DNA from: Alopecurus myosuroides
Lineage: Eukaryota > Streptophyta > Magnoliopsida > Poales > Poaceae
Assembly: GCA_028641055.1 (NCBI GenBank)
Contig: CM054060.1
Location: 244,665,540 to 244,729,539, forward strand
DNA length: 64,000 bases
Direction: 5' to 3'
In this document: positions 55,596-64,000 of the stretch, piece after piece
Layout of the letters: each line of letters starts with the position of its first letter
Numbering within the stretch: position 1 is the stretch's first letter
Made by a program: the position numbers and the translations under genes
Notes under the pieces: generated by a model
Told to the model about the DNA's origin: nothing
The model's input: only the letters and a program-made list of their open reading frames with translations
Databases searched by the model: none

Positions 55596-55822
55596 GGTAT
55601 CTCTTCATGCTTGAGATAAAGTTTTAAGGCAAAGCGAGACCACCACGGTGTACCGGCACTGTCTAGCACAAACTCCCCCTCGAGCCACAGCCCAAGCACC
55701 ATCCACTAGCCTCTACTGACCCCAAAAGATGAGAGAAACACCACCAACTCCCCTAGTTCTTGGTCTCGAGTGACGGTGAGCGGGGTACCCTTGTGTAGCC
55801 CGGGAAGAGGGTTGGTAACATG
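55596..55822. other. Flanking sequence, no gene recognised
   Basis: This continues the LINE target DNA. A 74-codon minus frame (VLGLWLEGEFVLDSAGTPWW) looks coding-like, but I cannot name it. Confidence 0.4.
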
Positions 55823-56056
55823 CACTACTGGAATTCGATACTTTGCCATGTATCAGAAATACACGGCGAAGGCCTCGAAACACTCGGCAGTATCTTTGCC
55901 GAGTGCTACACTCGGCGTAAAAGACTCGGCGTTTATTAGCTCGGCAAAAGAGAGTACGCCGAGTGTCAAGTCACGGGATGCTCGGTGAAGTCTTCGCCGA
56001 GTCTTTTACCCTCGCACTCGGTGAAATACTCGGCGGCGTTGAGTTTTCCAGTAGTG
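55823..56056. mobile_element. CACTA-type MITE, 234 bp, TSD ATG
   Basis: It starts CACTACTGGAA and ends TTCCAGTAGTG, a perfect 11-bp inverted repeat of CACTA type, flanked by ATG at 55820-55822 and 56057-56059. Subterminal CTCGGC/GCCGAG words occur repeatedly, as in grass CACTA elements. No transposase is encoded, so it must move in trans. Confidence 0.9.
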
Positions 56057-56059
56057 ATG

Positions 56060-56383
56060 GGGCTTGGTTTTTGTTCATGTGTACAAAAAGAAATGTTGCG
56101 GCAACACTAAGAAATAGTAGGAGCATGTCTAGCAGATCATCTGAATAAGCCCCCTTCCCCCAATCCGGAAAATTTCGGCCGATATGCGGATTGGCAAATT
56201 TTTTTAGGGAGCCTGGAAACGCGTCCCCTCGAGCACTATATGAACGGTACAGGTGGCATTTAGTGTTAGCTCGTTGGTTCCCATCCGCCGTAGTTTCAGT
56301 TGCTCCGCCGCTAGGGTTAGAAAGTTCCAGCGAGAAATTAGCCGATAGTCTTAGCCAATTTCGTCCACTTCTCCGCTAAATCG
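56060..56383. other. Possible DNA-transposon-derived leader, no gene
   Basis: The GAGCATGTCTAGCAGA word at ~56111 resembles the border of common grass DNA transposons. No matching right border was found. Confidence 0.3.
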
Positions 56384-56665
56384 ATGGCGGGCTTGTCCAT
56401 TCGCGAAAGTGGTAGGCGTGGCGGGCGTGCCGCTCCCTCAGTCGACGAGGAGGAGTGGTGCCTCCGCCGCCCAGTCAGCACGAGCAAGCGCAACCGCCTT
56501 CGAGGGCTCAGGTGGGTCGGGCATGTTCCCCGGTCGCACGATGCGGAGGCAAATGGTTCCCGCGCGGTGCCGGAGCCGAGGGCAGCCATGGTGGTGATCT
56601 CCAAGGGTGGCGGGCGAACCGTGAAGGTTAGCTTCGATGTGTTAGAGCACATCTTGCCACGATAG
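56384..56665 (+). CDS. Hypothetical basic protein (93 aa), possibly in a transposon
   Basis: The ATG at 56384 begins MAGLSIRESGRRGGRAAPSV, and the frame ends with a stop at 56663-56665 after a VISKGGGRTVKVSFDVLEHI segment. It is Arg/Gly-rich and GC-rich compared with its surroundings. A further open stretch with Ala/Glu/Lys composition follows to about 56824. I recognise no family. The first bases lie in a 38-bp segment duplicated at 58452-58489. It may be a fragment of a transposon-captured gene. Confidence 0.35.
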   Translation: MAGLSIRESGRRGGRAAPSVDEEEWCLRRPVSTSKRNRLRGLRWVGHVPRSHDAEANGSRAVPEPRAAMVVISKGGGRTVKVSFDVLEHILPR

Positions 56666-57096
56666 CAGTGGACCCGCATTGCCGGCGACGAACTCGCTAC
56701 TGCTACAAAAGCGGCGGCGAACGGCAAACCCGGTGCTCAGTCCCGCCTCGAAGCCGTCAAGGAGGAGCATGAGCTCGCTCGTGGGCGCTGCACGGGTCGG
56801 CGGTCAAGCACTATCCACGAGTAAAGCACACCAGTGAAGGAAGATCGACGTCGTCTAGTTTAGGATAGTTCATAATGAACTACTTTGTGATGATGATGAG
56901 CGAATGTCTAGTTGAAATGTCGGGCAAACATTTTATTTTAAATTTACCGTACCCATTTCGTATATCTATTCCGCTCAAGCACGCATGGTACCTTAAAACA
57001 ATTGAGGGCAATGAGATGCACACATCCTTATCATTGTACTGTAGTGTGTATATAAAAGCTTCTAAGTATGGTTTGCAAATTGGTCGAGGAAGGTCT
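56666..57096. other. No firm feature
   Basis: Coding-like composition up to about 56824, in the same style as the preceding hypothetical ORF, then AT-rich sequence with no feature. Confidence 0.45.
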
Positions 57097-57955
57097 TCAA
57101 ATTATGCTCGGAGGATCCGCCGTCCAGATAGCCTCATGCATCTTCGCCTTCCAAGCCTCCGAGCTCCTCCTTATGGCAGCGCCCTCCTCGGAGTCCCCTA
57201 TGACAAACTCCACGCACCTCGCGAGCTCTTCCACGCCCAGAAATCTATCAGCATCGATGGTGGCTCGCACGCTGACGCCCCACTGGACGACAAGGCACGC
57301 GTTGGTGTCCTGGTCGGACTACTGCGGCACGGCGACCACGGGCGCGCCACACGCCACGCTCTCCAGCGTCGAGTTCCATCCGCAATGCGTCACGAAGCAG
57401 CCGACGGCTGGGTGCGACAGCACCCACACCTGGTCACACCACTCGACCACCATGCCCCGCTCGTGCTCCGCGTTGGCGCCATCATCATCGTCTCTGTTGT
57501 TCTTGCGCACGACCCACGGGTACGGCCGGCCGCTCGCGGCGAGGCCTCGCTTCATCTCCTCCTTCTGCGACTTGTTCACTGCCGCCATGCTCCCGAACGA
57601 GACGTAGACAACCGGCCGGGAGGGCTTCGTGTCGAGCCACTCCATGTAGCCCTTTCCGTCTTGTTCGAAGAGATCCCCTACCACGGCGTGTGTGCGGTCA
57701 GCGAAGAGCGACAGGACTGCCGGTCCGACGGGGAGCACCTCCAATTCTGGCACGGACGCGAGGACGCCAGTCTCCAGCGCCTCGACGGTGTTCACGAGCA
57801 CCATGGATTTCCTACGACCTCCCATGATGCTGCTGCTACCGCCGACGACGTCCAGGTCCAGCTGCTGAAACGTCCTTCGGATGTCGCCGAACGCCGCGAC
57901 CAGCCTTCCATCCGTGACGTTGGTGAAGAAGCTCGGGAGGTCACGGATCGCCTTA
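57097..57955 (-). pseudogene. UDP-glycosyltransferase (UGT75-like) pseudogene fragment
   Basis: The minus-strand frame from about 57955 encodes the C-terminal half of a family-1 plant glycosyltransferase: AIRDLPSFFTNVTDGRL, VVYVSFGSMAAVNKSQK, then the UDP-sugar binding PSPG box from WCDQVWVLSHPAVGCFVTHC through HCGWNSTLES to PVVAVPQ. The conserved Trp that should follow Pro-Gln is replaced by TAG (57321-57319), after which SDQDTNACLVVQWGVSVRA continues in frame to a TGA at 57097. The N-terminal acceptor-binding half is absent and the last residues diverge from the family. Such enzymes glucosylate small molecules in the cytosol; this copy cannot. UGT75-type similarity is judged from memory. 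Confidence 0.88.
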
Positions 57956-58092
57956 CTTTGGTAAAATCCGAGTTTTGGGTTAAGAGATTTTTTGATGAAA
58001 AGAAGAATCAAGACAAAACGCCGACATTTCTGAAAAAACCGCCAATGAACGAAGAGCGGCAGAATGAAGTCTTAATCCTTCTTGGGGGCTAC

Positions 58093-58451
58093 TGTCGGAT
58101 ATATGCCAATTAGGGGTATGTCCGGCATTGGCCTAAAAGCCGGATTACCAGGGTGGCCCAGTAAGCTGACGCGCAGGAAGCTGGATTCTAGAAGGACCCA
58201 GACTATGGTCTAAAGTTGTGCGGCTTGGAAGAGAAGACGGATTTCTTACTTTCCAAGTTAGATACTTTCTGTAGTCTTCTAGGTTTCGTTTCTGTAAGCC
58301 CTAATCTGGATATCTATATAAATCCAGACGGGAGCAAGAATAGACAGACAATTTTAGCTAGAAGCCAACTCGCCGAGAAGTCGATCCTCGCCGAGTTAGC
58401 GAAACCATACTCACATTGTACTTTATATACTTTAGGCTTCAACCCTGATAT
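58093..58451 (+). repeat. LTR-like fragment beginning TGTCGGATAT
   Basis: A polypurine-like CTTGGGGGCTAC directly precedes TGTCGGATATATGCC, the usual layout at the start of a 3' LTR. The interior has TCTATATAAATCC at ~58311 (TATA-like). The sequence ends near CCTGATAT, where a 38-bp segment copied from 56372-56409 begins, so the LTR end is lost or replaced. Confidence 0.55.
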
Positions 58452-58489
58452 CCGCTAAATCGATGGCGGGCTCGTCCATTCGCGAAAGA
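58452..58489 (+). repeat. 38-bp duplicate of 56372-56409 (junction filler)
   Basis: TCCGCTAAATCGATGGCGGG... matches 56372-56409 with a single mismatch. It sits exactly between the LTR-like fragment and the truncated Athila pol, as filler DNA from break repair would. Confidence 0.85.
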
Positions 58490-60142
58490 ATTTTTAGCGG
58501 TAATATTTGCATGTGATAAATTTAGATCTTACATAATTGATTCAAAAGTCACTGTGCACTCTGATCATTCTGCTATTAAATATTTGATGAATAAGAAAGA
58601 TGCTAAGCTTAGGCTAATAAGATGGGTACTTTTGTTGCAAGAATTTGATTTACACATAGTAGATAGGAAAGGAGAAGATAATCCCGTAGCTGATCATCTT
58701 TCTAGAATGGAAAATATACCTGATGATCCTATTCCTATCAATGATAGTTTTGCTAATGAACAACTTGCCCTTGTTAGTGTTTCTAGTGCTAAAGTTGCAT
58801 CTCCTTGGTTTGCTAATTATGCAAATTTTATTGTTGGGAAAGTTATGCCACCACAATTTACTTACCAGCAAAGAAAGAAATTCTTTTATGACCTTAGACA
58901 TTATTTTTGGGATGATCCATTCTTGTATAAGAAAAGTGTTGATGGCATTATTAGACGTTGTGTACCTGAGCATGAACAGCAGGCTATTATAAGAGATTGT
59001 CATGACAGTCCCTATGGAGGACATCATGCATGAGATCGTACTGCAGCAAAGGTATTACAATGTGGTTTTTATTGGCCTACTCTATTCAAGGATTGTGCTG
59101 AATATGTTAAAACTTGTGATAAATATCAAAGAGTAGAAAACATTGGTAGAAGGAATGAAATGCCTATGAACTATACATTACCACTTGAACCATTTGATGT
59201 GTGGGGTTTTGACTTTATGGGACCATTTCCTGCATCTAGTACAATACATACTCACATTTTGGTTGCTGTTGATTATGTTACCAAATGGGTAGAAGCAATT
59301 CCTACTAAGAGTGCAGACCATGCCACAGCCATGCAAATGCTTAAAGAAATTATTTTCCCTAGATTTGGTGTTCCTAGATTTTTAATTACTGATGGTGGAT
59401 CTCATTTTATGCATGGTGTTCTTAGAAAAACATTGGCAAAATATAATGTTAATCATAGAATTTCATCACCCTATCATCCTCAAACTAGTGGACAAGTTGA
59501 ATTAAGTAATAGGGAAATTAAACTTATTTTAGAGAAAACAGTAAACAGAGCTAGATCTGATTGGCCACTTAAAATTAATGATGCATTGTGGGATTATAGA
59601 ACTACTTATAAAAATCCTATGGGTATGTCTCCTTATAAAATGGTTTATGGAAAAGCATGTCATTTACCCGTTGAATTAGAACATAAAGCTAGATGGGCTA
59701 TTAAGAAATTAAATTTTGATTTAAAATAGCGGGGGAGAAGAGATTGCTTGACCTAAATCTATTAGATGAATGGAGGAATGAAGCATATGAAAGTGCAAAA
59801 TTGTCTAAAGAGAAAGTTAAAATTTGGCATGACAAGAAAATTAAAAGAAAGGAATTTAAAGTAGGTGATCAAGTCCTATTGTACAACTCTCGTTTTAACT
59901 TTTCTGCAGGGAAATTAGCTTCAAAATGGCAGGGTCCATTGGTAGTACAGGAGGTATACCGTTCGGGGGCCATCCGTCTTCACGGTGATATGAAAGGTAA
60001 ATCTCATGTGGTCAATGGACAACGCCTAAAACATTATATTGCAGGAAAGAGCTTCATAGGAACCATCGAGGAGATAAAGTTAATGACACCGGAGGAGGTA
60101 ATTGTAAGGGATCCTGCAGTTTCAGAAACCCAAATTCAATAA
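58490..60142 (+). pseudogene. Athila-type Gypsy pol fragment: RNase H, integrase
   Basis: The frame opens abruptly at the 58489/58490 junction inside RNase H ([28 protein letters not shown]) and runs through the linker ([15 protein letters not shown]). A stop at 59031-59033 (GGHHA then TGA) interrupts the integrase zinc finger, whose last cysteine is also changed (CDKYQ instead of C-x2-C). The catalytic core is otherwise well kept: DVWGFDFMGPFP, ITDGGSHFMHGV and SGQVELSNREIK contain D, D and E, in the Athila style. A stop plus frameshift at 59727-59729 precedes the C-terminal part (DQVLLYNSRFNFSAGKL). Reverse transcriptase, protease and gag are missing. It is not functional. Confidence 0.9.
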
Positions 60143-60471
60143 TTTACAATTATTGTGTTTGGAAGTTTCTCGGAATTGCGTGAAAACTTACGGAACTCTT
60201 TTTTTATGGAAATTAACGTGTGGGACAAGAAATTTGGGAGGAATTGGACCTCGAGGGGGAAAAGAGGACCCCACACGCGACCAGATTCCTTGGCCGCGTG
60301 GAGGTACCCCTTTTCCACCTCGGAGTCCTGTTCCGTCTCGTTTTCGACTCCGACACTTCGTCTTACCCTAAAACCCGTCAATATATACCCCCTTTTGTCG
60401 ATCTAATCCCGCACCGAGAGTTCTCGCACGATCTTTGTTTTGTCTATTCTGTCTGTTAGGTTTTCCAAGCC
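60143..60471 (+). promoter_or_regulatory. Inter-ORF region with TATA-like box before the Athila downstream ORF
   Basis: After the pol stop come a GC-richer leader, TCAATATATACCCCC at ~60377, and a pyrimidine-rich stretch leading to the ATG at 60472. This suggests a separate promoter for the downstream ORF, but there is no direct evidence. Confidence 0.35.
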
Positions 60472-61077
60472 ATGACTTCGGGAGACTCCTACCAATGCAC
60501 CTCCATGGACGATGATGATGATGAGATTGAGGGAAACAGCCCCACATCCATCCACGGGAGGAATAGGAAGAGGAAGGACTACTCGGATGACGAGGACGTG
60601 GAGCTTCGCGAGATCATGGATGAAGAACCTGACGAGGAAGATGACGAGGCCATCTTCGACATACCACCTCTTGCAACAGCACCTCCATCACCAATCCCTC
60701 TTGCTCGCGTACAGGTGAACATGTCTTTTGGAAACAAGAGATAGTCCGCACGTATGAGCATCGGAGGGAAGGCTCCAAGGCACTCACTTGCTAGCAAAAA
60801 CGCAGTTTCTCCTCTTATTGGCAGGGAAACTCCCACTGAGAAGAATCTCACTGGAGATTGGGATCACCTTATTCCCAAGAAGAAAGCACCAAGCCCGGAG
60901 TGGAAAACTCCCAATGAGACAAAGGAGAAGGACCTCATGGAAAGGTTGGGAAAAGCTGCAGGAGCATTTGAGCAAGCCTATAACCTCATGATGCGCATCA
61001 TTGGAGAGCTTGAAGACAACTATGAAGAGAAGAAGAAGAAAGAGTGGTGGGCTGAGTACGAGAAGAAGGGAGAATGA
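60472..61077 (+). pseudogene. Athila downstream (env-position) ORF with one internal stop
   Basis: The ATG at 60472 starts a frame whose first half is extremely acidic (SMDDDDDEIEG, EEPDEEDDEAIFD). It contains RNRKRKDYSDDE, a possible nuclear signal, and a proline patch. A TAG at 60742-60744 interrupts it. The same frame continues to TGA at 61075-61077 with a Lys/Glu-rich helical tail (EDNYEEKKKKEWWAEYEKK). Athila elements often carry an ORF in this position, sometimes called env-like; I see neither a signal peptide nor a membrane segment. Function unknown. Confidence 0.6.
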
Positions 61078-62550
61078 AGAAATTACCGCAACCATCTAAG
61101 CTTGGGGGAGTTTCACCTATCCCCCGTCTTTTATCAGCTTTATCATGTCTATCTAGTTTTGGTGTGTCTTGCTTTTATTATCTAGTTATCGTTTTCGTTT
61201 AGGCTTGAGTGAGCTCATTGAGCATTATCATGCATCCCCGTCTTATGGTTTATCAATGAATAATAAAGTATGGTGTCATCCATGATTCCCTTGTTTTGGG
61301 TATTTATGGGTAACACTCATGCAAATGAGCATGGCATATTTAGAGGTTTCAATCACATCTTGCCTTGAAATTAATTAACTTGAGTGTGTTGGACAATTGT
61401 AGAATTATCTCAATATGACATAAATCCACTATCTATTTATTAGCTTAATGGCTATTGCGAGCATGTTCACCATGTTATAGTTTCATATATGCTCTAAATT
61501 AAGATGCTTATGTTATTAATTGGCATGGGCTGAATTTGGGATAAGACTCTCACGAACTTTTGAATGCACACATTTATTTCTATTGCACTTAACAAACATG
61601 ACCCATTAATGGGAGCTAAAAGTTTTGTGCTTGACAAGGATTTTGGTTGGGAGTTGGCTAACACGTGCATCACGTGAAAAGCTTTCAACATTGCACAAAG
61701 AAATTTTATATTTAGTTGATGTCATGTGCTTTTGTTTTTTGGACTCCTGCCATGCCGAAATGAAATAGAGGAATAGTAAGTTTTGATGAGTAAGTATATA
61801 TGACTAGAGAAATTGCATTGGGCCGCTAACCCAAGCCATGCTTGATCATGGTGGAAATTTACTTACAGCTAGAGTGGACTCTACAAACACATCCTACAAT
61901 AAAATAAGAAGCTATGCATATAGTGAATGAAATAAAAAAGGATGATGAGTCTACACCATTTGTTCATCTTGTTATTGTGACATGGGCTGGTTTCTATGTC
62001 ATGGGGCAAGAGGTACCTCTTTGCAATTCTCTATGATGTCATTAATACTTATTATGATTGTACAAAGCTTATTAGGAATCTTAAGTTGAGTAATCATGGA
62101 GTAGGTTTTCACACTCACGGGGCATGAGACATTCAACCAACACCTTGTCAACCACATTACTTCAACATTCATAAATTAAGATGCTAATGATAAAGGGGCA
62201 ATGAGAGTCTTAGCCCAATGGATGCCACATTACAATTAGTAATTTAAGCTGAATAGTTTGGAAACTAAATGAGATTTGATCATGTTTTACCTCTACTCAT
62301 TTATCTTTCTCCAAATTAAAGAGTATAATTCGATTGTCCAACATACAATGGTTATTTGCTTTCAAAAGTATGGGGTGTTTGCTAGAGCTTCGAATATGTT
62401 ATCCTTATGTGTATGAGTTCTGTTCATTCATCTTGCATTATAACTGAACATGATGATGATACAATGCCCGTATTTATTTATCAACCATAAGTCCATTGAT
62501 GCATGTAATGATCTATGTCCTTATTTACTCGAGGACGCGCAAAGATTTAA
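61078..62550. other. Athila 3' non-coding region
   Basis: About 1.5 kb without genes. A first polypurine-type word, AAGCTTGGGGGAG, occurs at 61098-61110, and an identical one occurs next to the LTR. Confidence 0.7.
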
Positions 62551-62803
62551 GCTTGGGGGAGTTGATACGTGCATTTTAAATCATCATTTATACCCTCCAT
62601 ATAGGAATTATTGGGATGTTTTATCAATGTTATGTCATTGTTTTGCATGTTTTAGATAATTTTATGGGACTTTCCTACAAAGTCCCTATTTTTGGTATTT
62701 AATTTCTGGGTGTCAGAAAAAACCTGTTTTCATGTTTTTGATGTTTCAGGAGCTATAGGCCCCGTGAACAAGTTCACCGGACTCTACCAGCTTCGGGGAC
62801 TAA
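62551..62803 (+). repeat. Polypurine tract and start of Athila 3' LTR (truncated by later insertion)
   Basis: AAGCTTGGGGGAGT ends at 62562 and TGATACGTGCATTTTAAATC begins the LTR at 62563. The LTR can be followed to 62803, where a different LTR-like sequence begins. Confidence 0.65.
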
Positions 62804-63631
62804 TGTCGGGGGGCTACCCCCCGAGTAGGGGTAAGGCAAGTGGTAAAGGCGAAGATCAGAGTACTGTTGGCCGGGTTGGTGGCTACCCGGGTACCCTCTA
62901 CCCGGTAGTCTTTATCCGCTCATAAGTACTGAAGGCCAAGAGAAGATATTAAGGAAGATTGTATTCGTCCGAATAGAGAAGTTATGGTCCGAGTAGATGG
63001 GCTGCGTTCCTACTCGGGCAAGAAGTCAATGGAGCCGTTCTAACAGGATCCCGCGTATCCTGTAGCCGTACAGGCGTGCGGTTCAACTTACGGAGCACGT
63101 GATTATCCGCGCTACGGCGTGGCTACAGTGAGGTAGGCGCATGTCAAGTCCTGTCACTTACAGAGGGGACATGACATGTCAGGGGGCCTACTCTATGAGA
63201 CTGACAGGGTGGACAGATCTCATCTGCCGAACGGCGCGGCGACTTCCCGCGCCGGCGTCAGCGAGAAGCCGGAGGCGTGCTCTGCTTCACAGAGGGCGTG
63301 TCCCATCAAGTTGTACCTTTTAGTCTTTGTTTATTCGGCTGGGCACCAGTATATAAGGTGCCCTGCCCCCTCCTGCGTGAGGGACATTGCCCCAGATCGC
63401 ATTTATTACAAGGACCAGCACTAGAGCGAGAGAGAACAGCCGAGTGGCTACTCGGCTAAGACGCAAACTTGTACTGTGGCTACTCGAAGATTATACACAC
63501 AGAGAGATAGGCAGGAGTAGGGGTGTTACCTCCACACGAGGGCCCCGAACCTGGGTAGTTCTTGTTGTTTGCAGTGATAGTGATACCTGAGCGCGGCTAC
63601 TCGCCGTGCGATCCCTCCCCGGATACCTACA
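62804..63631 (+). repeat. LTR-like sequence starting TGTCGGGGGGCTACC (Tat-type Gypsy?)
   Basis: It begins TGTCGGGGGGCTACCCCCCG. It contains GTATATAAGGTGCCC (~63349, TATA-like) and a CCCGAACCTGGGTAG word plus GCGATCCCTCCCCGGATACC near the end, all familiar from LTRs of Tat-lineage grass elements. The right end near CCTACA (63631) lacks a matching target duplication, and the following TTGGCCC only faintly resembles a Tat primer-binding site. It could be a truncated element or a damaged solo LTR. Confidence 0.5.
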
Positions 63632-64000
63632 ACGTCCATTGGCCCATTACAATCCGCATGCATATTTGCACATGCGAGCTCCTTCGCTTCCACAAACCAG
63701 TCTTGCGCGCACCCGTGTGCCACGGCGAGGGACACTTCGTTGTCCTGGTTGGACTCGGACCACCACCGCACGACAATCACTGGCTCACCGTAGGCCACAC
63801 TCAAAAATCCGCCACTACTTCGTGAGGACTAGACCTAGGACGCTTCTGCAAAACGATGTTGCCTGCATTCCACAAGATCATGCAGCAAATGTGGCACCCG
63901 ACACGACGATAACCAACCTGAGGGACACCTCATCGCCTACATAATAGAAGGTCAAACAACCTCAAAGTTTTCAAAATCTTGGATCTGCTACCCGATTTTG
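63632..64000. other. No feature recognised to window end
   Basis: Mixed-composition sequence with short overlapping frames on both strands. I see no domain or element border. Confidence 0.5.

Noticed and set aside
56875..58113. 412-codon plus-strand frame over the UGT region
   Set aside because: It is the GC-rich antisense shadow of the glycosyltransferase pseudogene; the minus strand carries the recognisable PSPG motif.

Overview
This window is a piece of a grass (Poaceae) nuclear genome. The evidence is a 24-exon coatomer beta'-subunit gene with GT-AG introns and grass-like codons, embedded in a dense, nested set of plant LTR retrotransposons (Sirevirus/Copia, Tekay-type chromovirus, Athila-type Gypsy), LINE remnants, a CACTA MITE and foldback elements. 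Genus cannot be fixed from the sequence. A run of exactly 100 N marks a scaffold gap.

Layout. 1-241: a small AG-peptide-like ORF. 1449-2177 (-): LINE RNase H remnant. 2711-7371: a complete non-autonomous LTR retrotransposon (LTRs 921/924 bp, TSD TATAT) whose single ORF is broken by a 116-bp tandem duplication. 7377-9003: AT-rich DNA with nested foldback elements, then the promoter region of the COPI gene. 9004-19202: coatomer beta' (24 exons, 919 codons, apparently intact). 19302-19401: gap. 19402-52448: one Sirevirus (Copia, SIRE/Maximus lineage), expanded to about 33 kb by two nested insertions. A 4373-bp probable solo LTR (20880-25252, TSD TAAGG) sits in its leader, and a complete minus-strand Tekay-type chromovirus of 16,549 bp (29355-45903, TSD GAAGG, two 5199-bp LTRs) interrupts its pol between integrase and reverse transcriptase. 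53082-55580: 5'-truncated LINE with a 15-bp TSD. 55823-56056: CACTA MITE. 56384-58489: small ORF, a UDP-glycosyltransferase pseudogene, an LTR fragment and a 38-bp duplicated filler. 58490-62803: the 3' part of an Athila-type element, cut by a further LTR-like sequence (62804 to about 63631).

Only the coatomer gene is a clear host housekeeping gene. The Tekay element is the only retroelement with an intact gag-pol (1512 codons) and is very young: I count six LTR differences in 5199 bp. The Sirevirus gag and pol carry stops and a frameshift.

Most unusual observation. The long LTRs of the Tekay element and of the separate solo LTR share what looks like the same spliced small gene: three exons in element-sense orientation, identical intron phases, a GC splice donor after exon 2 in both families, and a short acidic Tyr-rich last exon ending in a stop. 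Also of interest are a 318-codon ORF upstream of gag in the Tekay element, and a spliced third ORF in the Sirevirus preceded by its own copy of the palindromic cluster found in the LTR.
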